From Marinobacter confluentis (GTDB lineage Bacteria; Pseudomonadota; Gammaproteobacteria; Pseudomonadales; Oleiphilaceae): DNA of 64,000 bases. Shown in pieces: positions 36,052 to 42,924 of the stretch (position 1 is the first letter of the stretch; each line of letters opens with the position of its first letter). A program made the translations under genes and the position numbers. Location: the NCBI RefSeq assembly GCF_004785685.1, contig NZ_SRPF01000006.1, forward strand, positions 1 through 64,000, in the 5' to 3' direction. The notes under the pieces were generated by a model, which saw nothing but the letters and a program-made list of their open reading frames with translations, did not search any database and had not been told where the DNA came from.

Positions 36052-36633
36052 CTAGACGCCGGCCAGTGCGCCCATGCCGGCACTGATCTTCAGGTTGTCG
36101 ATGACCACCTGGAGCACGTTCAGGATCAGAAATACGATGATCGGAGACAGGTCCAGGCCGCCCATGGAGGGCATCAGGTTGCGCACGGGCCGCATGACCG
36201 GCTCGGTAATCTGGGCCACCAGCTGAATGGCGGGGTGGTTGCTGCCCGGCGCTATCCAACTGACCACAACCACCGCAATCACTGACCAGAAATAAATGGT
36301 CACGATCAGGCTCAGAACGTTCAGTACCGACCAGGTCAGCACCGTCAGCGGGTTTAGGCTTGGAACCCCGCCGTTCAGTGCCACCAGCATCAGGAAAAAG
36401 GCAATAGCCTGGATGATGACGGCCAGCACCAGTGACGCGCCATCAATACCACCCCATCCCGGAATTATGCGTCGCAGAGGCTGCAACAGCGGGGTGGTTG
36501 CCTTTACCGCAAACTGGGTAATGGGGTTGTAGAAATCAGCCCGGGCAAGCTGAAGCAGGAACCTGAGCAGCACGATGGTCAGGTAAAAGTTGGACGCAAT
36601 AAGCAGGATGGTGATCAGAATATCGGCCAGCAT
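36052..36633 (-). CDS. yggT: YggT-family inner-membrane protein
   Basis: 193 aa. Two copies of the YggT domain, each with two membrane helices, separated by a loop: first LLRFLLQLARADFYNPITQFAVKATTPLLQPLRRIIP, then WIAPGSNHPAIQLVAQITEPVMRPVRNLMPSMGGLDLSPIIVF. The family is implicated in osmotic or ion tolerance and in some bacteria in division-site processes, but its function is not settled. It is last in the yggS-proC-yggT operon, a common gamma-proteobacterial order. Confidence 0.92.
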   Translation of the reverse strand: MLADILITILLIASNFYLTIVLLRFLLQLARADFYNPITQFAVKATTPLLQPLRRIIPGWGGIDGASLVLAVIIQAIAFFLMLVALNGGVPSLNPLTVLTWSVLNVLSLIVTIYFWSVIAVVVVSWIAPGSNHPAIQLVAQITEPVMRPVRNLMPSMGGLDLSPIIVFLILNVLQVVIDNLKISAGMGALAGV

Positions 36634-36689
36634 GGAGCTGTGTCTCCCGTTACTATTTAATTCGTCAGCGTTAGCGGTTTGGCAGTGAA

Positions 36690-37523
36690 CTACTGTTTGG
36701 CTGCTAGCTCTTTAGACATTTCGCCCGAACGGTCATAAGCGGCCGAGTAGGCCTTCTTGACCAGCTCACGCAGGCCGCCATCCTCGAAAGTATGGATCGC
36801 CTTTTCGGTGGTGCCACCGGGTGACATCACGTTGCGTTTGAGCTGGCCGGGATCATGTTCGCTACGGCCTGCCATTTCGGCGGCGCCGGCCATGGTCTGA
36901 ATAGCCAGTTTTCTGGCAGTTTCGCCGGGGATGCCTTTTGCCGTGGCTGCTTCTTCCAGGGCTTCAAGCATCAGGAAAAAATAGGCCGGCCCGCTGCCAG
37001 AGAGGGCGGTAACCGCATGAAGCAGCGATTCATCCTCAACCCAGAGCGCGGATCCAATGCTGCTGAACACCGATTCAACGCTGGCTTTCTGCTTGTCCTT
37101 CACCTGGTCGTTGGCGTACAGGCCGGCCGCACCCTTACCTACCAGGGAAGGCGTGTTTGGCATCACCCGTACCAGCGGCATGCCACCACCGAGCCATTCG
37201 TCCAGCGTCGCGGCTTCAAGACCGGCGGCAATGGAAACCATCAGCGGCCGGGTGTTCTGAACCACCGGAGCAATGTCGACGCACACATCCCGCATAACCT
37301 GAGGCTTGACCGCCAGAATGACGATGTCCGCCTGCTGGGCACAGTGGCGGTTATCGGTTGTGATGCTGACCCCGAACTGCTTGCGGATAGACTGAAGATG
37401 GCCGTCATCGGGGGCACTGACCCAGATTTTCCCTGCTTCAAATCCGCTCTCCAGCATGCCACCGATAATGGCGCTGGCCATATTGCCGGCACCGATAAAC
37501 GAAATGGTTGGTGATGTGCTCAA
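36690..37523 (-). CDS. proC: Pyrroline-5-carboxylate reductase
   Basis: 277 aa from a TTG start with a good GGGAG upstream. Last step of proline synthesis, reducing pyrroline-5-carboxylate with NAD(P)H. The nucleotide site reads SFIGAGNMASAIIGGM; the substrate site and signature ALSGSGPAYFFLMLEALEEAATAKGIP and PGGTTEKAIHTFEDGGL are complete. Located between yggS and yggT on one strand. Confidence 0.95.
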   Translation of the reverse strand: MSTSPTISFIGAGNMASAIIGGMLESGFEAGKIWVSAPDDGHLQSIRKQFGVSITTDNRHCAQQADIVILAVKPQVMRDVCVDIAPVVQNTRPLMVSIAAGLEAATLDEWLGGGMPLVRVMPNTPSLVGKGAAGLYANDQVKDKQKASVESVFSSIGSALWVEDESLLHAVTALSGSGPAYFFLMLEALEEAATAKGIPGETARKLAIQTMAGAAEMAGRSEHDPGQLKRNVMSPGGTTEKAIHTFEDGGLRELVKKAYSAAYDRSGEMSKELAAKQ

Positions 37524-37592
37524 GATTCACTCCCGCTTGTGGTCGAAAGCGGCCTATGGCCGCATTATTCTGGATGATAACAGGAACTGCTT

Positions 37593-38294
37593 CTATGGGC
37601 TTGCCCGTGCGCCAAACAGCGCGGTACCGACCCTGACCCAGGTTGCGCCAGCGTCAATCGCGATTTCCAGGTCCCCGGACATGCCCATGGACAGGGTATC
37701 CAGGCTTTGCGCATCCGGATTGTCCCGGCGCAGGTTGTCCAGGGCGTCTGCCAGTTTCTGAAAGCTGGCCTTGAGGTCCGCTTCTGACTGGTCAGGATCG
37801 GGAATGGCCATCAGCCCTCGCAGGCAGATATTAGGCAGGGCCAGGATTTCCCGGGCCAGCCCAGGCACGTCGGCCAGAAGGCACCCGGCTTTGCTGGCCT
37901 CTTCGTTTAGGTTTACCTGAAGGCAGATGTTCAGTGGCGTTTCAGCACCCTCGCGCTGCTCACTAAGCCGGCGCGCGATTTTCAGTCGGTCAACGCTGTG
38001 TACCCAGTGGAATGCCTGGGCAATCTGACGAGTCTTGTTGGATTGGATGGGGCCGATGAAGTGCCATTCAAGATCCGCCAGATCGGAAAGGGCGTCGATT
38101 TTTTCCAGGGCTTCCTGAAGGTAGTTCTCGCCGAAGGCGATCTGGCCGGCTTCATGGGCGGCGCGAATGTCACTGGCAGGGCGGGTCTTACTAACCGCCA
38201 GAAGCCTGACTGAGCCGGCCTCCCGGCCTGCATTCAATGTTGCTTTTTGTATGCGTCGGGTTACGGTCCCCACGTTGTCTGCTATGCTGCTCAT
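37593..38294 (-). CDS. yggS: PLP homeostasis protein YggS
   Basis: 233 aa. A single-domain, alanine-racemase-like TIM barrel that binds pyridoxal phosphate without catalysing a reaction and buffers PLP levels. The PLP lysine lies in LLAVSKTRPASDIRAA; the family signature FGENYLQEALEKIDAL and WHFIGPIQSNKTRQIA is complete. It is first in the operon with proC and yggT and is divergent from pilT, as in Pseudomonas. Confidence 0.95.
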   Translation of the reverse strand: MSSIADNVGTVTRRIQKATLNAGREAGSVRLLAVSKTRPASDIRAAHEAGQIAFGENYLQEALEKIDALSDLADLEWHFIGPIQSNKTRQIAQAFHWVHSVDRLKIARRLSEQREGAETPLNICLQVNLNEEASKAGCLLADVPGLAREILALPNICLRGLMAIPDPDQSEADLKASFQKLADALDNLRRDNPDAQSLDTLSMGMSGDLEIAIDAGATWVRVGTALFGARASP

Positions 38295-38437
38295 AGAACT
38301 TTTCCGCCGATGCCGCTATGCCCCAGATACGGTGACACGTTACCCGCAGGTCACTGAAATGCCAAGTGAAGGCAGGGGTTCTGGTGCCATCACAAATGGA
38401 AAACAGGATAGAAGAATAACGCCTTCCGAGGACCCCT

Positions 38438-39472
38438 ATGGATATTACTGAACTGCTTGCTTTTTCAGCGAAACAGGGCGCGTCTGACTTGCACCTGTCT
38501 GCTGGCCTGCCCCCGATGATACGGGTCGATGGTGATGTTCGCCGTATCAATCTGCCGCCGATGGAGCATAAAGAAGTCCACGGCCTGATCTACGACATCA
38601 TGAACGACAAGCAGCGGAAGGATTACGAGGAGTTCCTGGAGACAGACTTTTCCTTCGAGGTGCCCGGCGTTGCCCGCTTCCGTGTCAACGCCTTCAACCA
38701 GAACCGGGGCGCCGGCGCGGTGTTCCGGACCATCCCCTCCAAGGTTCTGACCATGGAAGACCTGGGCATGGGGCAGGTGTTTAAAGACATTGCATCCGTT
38801 CCTCGCGGGCTGGTGCTGGTAACGGGGCCGACCGGTTCCGGTAAGTCCACCACCCTGGCGGCGATGATCGACTACATCAACGACAGCCGATATGAGCACA
38901 TCCTCACCATCGAGGACCCTATCGAATTTGTTCACGAATCCAAGAAATGCCTGCTGAACCAGCGGGAAGTGCACCGGGACACCCTGGGCTTTAACGAAGC
39001 CCTGCGTTCCGCCCTGCGGGAAGACCCTGACATCATTCTGGTGGGCGAGCTTCGTGACCTGGAAACCATCCGCCTGGCGCTGACCGCCGCGGAAACCGGC
39101 CACCTGGTATTCGGCACATTGCACACCACCTCCGCCGCCAAAACCATTGACCGCGTGGTCGACGTCTTTCCGGCGCAGGAAAAGTCCATGGTGCGCTCAA
39201 TGCTGTCGGAATCCCTGCAGGCGGTTATTTCCCAGACCCTGATGAAAAAGATGGGCGGCGGCCGGATCGCGGCTCATGAAATCATGATCGGCACCTCGGC
39301 GATCCGGAACCTGATCCGCGAAGACAAGATTGCGCAAATGTACTCGGCCATTCAGACCGGCGGTTCCCTGGGCATGCAGACGCTGGATCAGTGTCTGGAA
39401 AAACTGCTCAAGAAGGGGCTGATTTCGCGCGAAGCGGCCAGAATCAAAGCGAAAATGCCGGATAATTTTTAA
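38438..39472 (+). CDS. pilT: Type IV pilus retraction ATPase PilT
   Basis: 344 aa. Hexameric ATPase that depolymerises type IV pili for twitching motility. N-terminal PAS-like domain, then Walker A GPTGSGKSTT, Asp box IEDPIEFVH, Walker B IILVGELRD and His box HLVFGTLHTTSAAKT. The AIRNLIRE motif near the C-terminus, required for retraction in PilT, is present. It is divergent from yggS (143 bases between, including the promoter) and is followed by pilU with an inverted-repeat element in between. Confidence 0.96.
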   Translation: MDITELLAFSAKQGASDLHLSAGLPPMIRVDGDVRRINLPPMEHKEVHGLIYDIMNDKQRKDYEEFLETDFSFEVPGVARFRVNAFNQNRGAGAVFRTIPSKVLTMEDLGMGQVFKDIASVPRGLVLVTGPTGSGKSTTLAAMIDYINDSRYEHILTIEDPIEFVHESKKCLLNQREVHRDTLGFNEALRSALREDPDIILVGELRDLETIRLALTAAETGHLVFGTLHTTSAAKTIDRVVDVFPAQEKSMVRSMLSESLQAVISQTLMKKMGGGRIAAHEIMIGTSAIRNLIREDKIAQMYSAIQTGGSLGMQTLDQCLEKLLKKGLISREAARIKAKMPDNF

Positions 39473-39507
39473 AGCGGTTGTGTTCTAAGGTCTGCAACCA
39501 GTTCGGA

Positions 39508-39611
39508 GGGAGTCGGGCATGGCTGCCCAGGGACGTCAAAAACATGGATGTTTTTGTCGAGCTTACAGGGATGTATTTACAGCGTGCCCTGGGCAGCCAT
39601 GCCCGACTCCC
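39508..39611. repeat. Inverted-repeat element between pilT and pilU
   Basis: Two perfect 25-bp arms (39508-39532 and 39587-39611, core gggcatggctgcccaggg) enclose a 54-base centre. The centre contains a nested 9-bp hairpin (caaaaacat / atgtttttg) and a related acagggatgt motif. The layout resembles dispersed hairpin elements in marine gammaproteobacteria, some with acatggatgt cores; copy number cannot be checked here. It lies wholly between the pilT stop and the pilU start, with the pilU frame open through it but not used. Confidence 0.85.
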
Positions 39612-39643
39612 GGAAACCGATAGCCAGAAACACGGGTGACAGC

Positions 39644-40765
39644 ATGGATTTTGAAAAGTTATTGCGTTTGATGGTTGAGAAAGGTGGTTCCGACCTGTTT
39701 ATTACAGCCGGGGTTCCACCCTCCATGAAGCTGAACGGTAAAGTTCATCCGGTGACCAAGAACGCGCTGACGCCGGAGCAGACCCGGGAATTCGTGTATG
39801 GGGCGATGAACGAGAAGCAGCAGCAGGAATTTGAAGCAAGCCACGAATGCAACTTTGCCATCAGTGCCCGTGGCATTGGGCGGTTCCGGGTGAGTGCCTT
39901 TTTCCAGCGTAACCTCTGCGGCATGGTGTTGCGGCGGATTGAGGTCAAGATTCCCCAGATTGATGACCTGAGCCTTCCGGGTGTCATCAAGGACCTGGCC
40001 ATGACCAAGCGGGGTCTGATCATGTTTGTGGGCGCTACCGGCACCGGTAAGTCGACGTCGCTGGCCGCCATGCTCGGGCATCGGAACCGGAACAGCCGGG
40101 GCCACATTATTTCCATCGAAGACCCCATCGAATTCGTTCACCAGCACCAGGGCTGCATCGTGACCCAGCGGGAAGTGGGTATCGATACCGAAAGCTTCGA
40201 GGTGGCGCTGAAAAACACCCTGCGCCAGGCGCCGGACGTAATTCTGATTGGTGAGGTGCGTACCCGCCAGACCATGGAATACTCGGTGCAGTTCGCGGAG
40301 ACCGGTCACCTGTGTCTGGCCACCCTGCACGCTAACAACGCCAACCAGGCACTGGACCGGATTATCCAGTTTTTCCCGCCAGAACAGCACAACCAGATCT
40401 GGATGGACCTGTCGCTCAACCTCAAGGCCATTGTGGCGCAGCAACTGATTCCCACACCGGACGGGCAGGGCCGTAAGGCGGTTATCGAAGTACTGATCAA
40501 CACGCCGCTGGTCGCAGACCTGATCCGCAAGGGCGAGGTTCACCGGCTCAAGGAACTGATGTCCAAATCCCGGGAATCCGGCATGCAGACTTTTGACCAG
40601 GCGCTGTACGACCTTTATTCCGAAGGCTCGATCACCTACGAGGATGCTCTGGCCCATGCCGATTCCGCCAATGACCTGCGTTTGATGATCAAGCTGGGCG
40701 CCGACTCCCAGGGGGCGGACAAGCTGTCTTCCAGTGTCGACAAGCTTTCGATTCAGGACGACTGA
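39644..40765 (+). CDS. pilU: Type IV pilus retraction ATPase PilU
   Basis: 373 aa from the ATG at 39644. The frame is open from 39548 but that part crosses the inverted-repeat element and is unlikely to be translated. PilT paralogue that aids retraction together with PilT. Walker A GATGTGKSTS, Asp box IEDPIEFVHQH, Walker B VILIGEVRT and His box HLCLATLHANNANQAL are intact. The C-terminal extension after residue 340 (SADSQGADKLSSS-type tail) is longer than in PilT, as in other PilU proteins. Probably co-transcribed with pilT unless the hairpin stops transcription. Confidence 0.95.
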   Translation: MDFEKLLRLMVEKGGSDLFITAGVPPSMKLNGKVHPVTKNALTPEQTREFVYGAMNEKQQQEFEASHECNFAISARGIGRFRVSAFFQRNLCGMVLRRIEVKIPQIDDLSLPGVIKDLAMTKRGLIMFVGATGTGKSTSLAAMLGHRNRNSRGHIISIEDPIEFVHQHQGCIVTQREVGIDTESFEVALKNTLRQAPDVILIGEVRTRQTMEYSVQFAETGHLCLATLHANNANQALDRIIQFFPPEQHNQIWMDLSLNLKAIVAQQLIPTPDGQGRKAVIEVLINTPLVADLIRKGEVHRLKELMSKSRESGMQTFDQALYDLYSEGSITYEDALAHADSANDLRLMIKLGADSQGADKLSSSVDKLSIQDD

Positions 40766-40791
40766 GCAGAATCCGTTGGCCAGGCCCCTGA

Positions 40792-40859
40792 AATGAAGAA
40801 CTCTGTTCATCGAAGTTAAGAGTTCTTCATTTGCAGTTAACGATCTGCACTGTTGTACT
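40792..40859 (+). promoter_or_regulatory. Palindrome and sigma-70-type promoter before the FadL-type gene
   Basis: A perfect 13-bp inverted repeat (aatgaagaactct / agagttcttcatt, 14-base spacer; 40792-40831) abuts a promoter match TTGCAG (40831-40836), 17 bases, TGTACT (40854-40859). No T run follows the hairpin, so an operator is more likely than a terminator, although it could also end the pilU transcript. The gene start is at 40882. Confidence 0.55.
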
Positions 40860-40881
40860 TTCCCTCTATAGGGGGGAATTT

Positions 40882-42294
40882 ATGTTTAAAAACAAAGTGT
40901 TGCTAAAGTCGGCCATTCATCTTGGAATCCTTTCAGCTGTGGCCGTTCCCGGTGTCGCCTTAGCCGGCGGTTTTTCGCTGAACGAGCAGAGCGCCAGCGC
41001 CATGGGCGTTGCCAACGCCGGCACCGCCGCCAACCCTGAAAACGCCACGACCGTTTTTTTTAACCCTGCGGGCATGAGCCAGCTGTCCGGCACCAATATG
41101 TCGTTCGGTGCTGCGGTTCTGAACATTGATGCCGAGCTCAAGGATGGCACTGGCAGTGCCCGTCGTGATGACGGCCGTCCGGTGAACGGCGAAAGTGGCG
41201 GCGACATTGCCGACCCGGCGGTACTTCCCAATTTTTACATAACCCACGAGGTCAACGACTGGCTGGATGTAGGCTTTGGCCTTAACGCGCCATACGGCCT
41301 GGCGGCCGATTACGAGGATGACTTCAAGGGTCGCTTCTTTGCCGACGAGACCGAGCTGACGGCGATCTCCTTTAGCCCTTCCTTTGCCGTGAATGATGGT
41401 AACGGCTTCTCCATGGGTGCCGGTATCAACATCATCTACGCCGAAGGCAAGCTGACCAAGTTCCAGGATTACAGCGGTACGGAAGCCCAATTACGCAGCG
41501 CTGGTCAGACCGTACCGCCGGGAACACTGAGAGACGGCTATGCCGACATCGAAGGCAATGATGTAGCGGTCACTTTCTCCTTCGGTATGCTCTGGGAGCT
41601 GACCGAGAAGACCCAGGTTGGCTTTTCAGGGCAGACAGGCACGGAATTGGAACTGGAAGGCGATGCGGAAATCGGGAATTTCCCCGCGTTTTCGCCAACA
41701 GCAGGACTCAGCCAGGCAACCGTCACTGAAAAAGCGCAGGTGCCGCTGGAAATCCCTGAAAGCATTACCTTTGGCGCACGCCACCGCCTCACTGACTCCG
41801 TCACGCTGCTGGCGGGTGCAACCTGGGCAAAATGGAGCCGTTTTGAGGCTCTGGACGTTGAGAGCCGGGAGGATAATGGTCCGGTGTCATCACGGACCGG
41901 GCCCGGCCTGGGGGATGACGACCTGATCGCCCATGTGTCAGAGAACTGGCAAGACACCTGGCAGGCCAATCTGGGTGCGATCTGGCAGACGTCGCCAGAG
42001 TGGGCCCTGAAAGCTGGCTATGCCTGGGACGAGTCGCCGGTGAACGACGAGTTCCGCACAGCGCGGATTCCTTCCGGTGACCGCGAATGGCTAACATTGG
42101 GCGCTCAGTATGCGCCAGCCCGCTCAGGCTGGACGGTGGATCTGGCGGCAGGTGTTCTGCTGTTCGATGACGAAGAAGTAGATGAACAGAACTACGACGT
42201 TAACGACAACCCCACGCCCGGTCAGGCGCGGTTCCAGGGCACTTACGAACTGGATGCATGGAGCGCGGGGGTTCAGGTCAGCAGGAAGTTCTGA
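40882..42294 (+). CDS. FadL/TodX-family outer-membrane transporter
   Basis: 470 aa from the ATG at 40882, behind GGGGGGAA. A signal peptide (residues about 10-29, ending VALA) is followed by the mature N-terminus GGFSLNEQSASAMGVANAGTAANPENATTVFFNPAGMSQL, which is the hallmark of the FadL N-terminal hatch, then a 14-strand barrel ending in the C-terminal Phe (SRKF). FadL proteins take up long-chain fatty acids or hydrophobic compounds by lateral diffusion into the outer membrane. Together with the acyl-CoA dehydrogenase it fits lipid or hydrocarbon growth. Exact substrate unknown; it could equally be a TodX/XylN type for aromatics. Confidence 0.92.
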   Translation: MFKNKVLLKSAIHLGILSAVAVPGVALAGGFSLNEQSASAMGVANAGTAANPENATTVFFNPAGMSQLSGTNMSFGAAVLNIDAELKDGTGSARRDDGRPVNGESGGDIADPAVLPNFYITHEVNDWLDVGFGLNAPYGLAADYEDDFKGRFFADETELTAISFSPSFAVNDGNGFSMGAGINIIYAEGKLTKFQDYSGTEAQLRSAGQTVPPGTLRDGYADIEGNDVAVTFSFGMLWELTEKTQVGFSGQTGTELELEGDAEIGNFPAFSPTAGLSQATVTEKAQVPLEIPESITFGARHRLTDSVTLLAGATWAKWSRFEALDVESREDNGPVSSRTGPGLGDDDLIAHVSENWQDTWQANLGAIWQTSPEWALKAGYAWDESPVNDEFRTARIPSGDREWLTLGAQYAPARSGWTVDLAAGVLLFDDEEVDEQNYDVNDNPTPGQARFQGTYELDAWSAGVQVSRKF

Positions 42295-42321
42295 AGCGGC
42301 TGACCTGACCCGATGCGGGAG

Positions 42322-42714
42322 TTAATGCTCGACGACCTGGCCACGGTAGATGATGGTTTTGCGCCGGGTCGGCGCTGACTCACCGTCAGACACTGGGGTG
42401 GGGGGTTCCGGGTCGGCCACGGGTTGACCCCGGTACATCCGTCTGGGTCTGCCCTGGTTGCTACCATCACTTCCGGTTTCCTCCGCCCTGGGCATTTCCA
42501 GGTGCGGGATCTGGGGCGCAAGAGTCTCCCAGGTTTTCATCAGATGGGATGACCGGGTTTTACCCGCAAACTCGGCCAGACGGCGTTCAAGGTGATCTTC
42601 GGTAAGGTGCAGTTTGACTCCGAATTCGGACTGGATCAGCCGGCGACACTGGTGAACAAGCTTCAACAGGCCGGGATTCAGCAGCCAACTGCGTTCGGAT
42701 GCCATAGTGGACAT
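42322..42714 (-). CDS. Unrecognised small basic protein
   Basis: 130 aa from the ATG at 42714 (GAGG nine bases upstream); an in-frame start 19 codons earlier is less likely. Residues 12-75 form amphipathic helices (LKLVHQCRRLIQSEFGVKLHLTEDHLERRLAEFA). The C-terminal part is proline-rich and contains two related segments, MYRGQPV and IYRGQVV, just before the end. No signal peptide. I do not recognise a family. It is convergent with the FadL-type gene, with 27 bases between stops. Confidence 0.65.
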   Translation of the reverse strand: MSTMASERSWLLNPGLLKLVHQCRRLIQSEFGVKLHLTEDHLERRLAEFAGKTRSSHLMKTWETLAPQIPHLEMPRAEETGSDGSNQGRPRRMYRGQPVADPEPPTPVSDGESAPTRRKTIIYRGQVVEH

Positions 42715-42924
42715 GGTGGGTGCCTCGAAAGTAGAGATGTCACAACCTGGCCAATGAACCGGTCTGTTCACTGGCCGACCAATCTCTACTTTGCGAAATC
42801 CGTGCCGTTCGGGCGATGATCCGCCGAAAGCCGCCTAGAATCGGGCTTTCAGGGAGTGAGGCTGGGTTAGCTCCAGCTGTTTCAGGCACAATTTCTGGGC
42901 AGAACCGAACTCCGGCGCCAGTAT

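Noticed and set aside
39548..39643. Upstream extension of pilU through the inverted repeat
   Set aside because: The conserved PilU N-terminus begins at 39644; the extension merely reads the repeat element.
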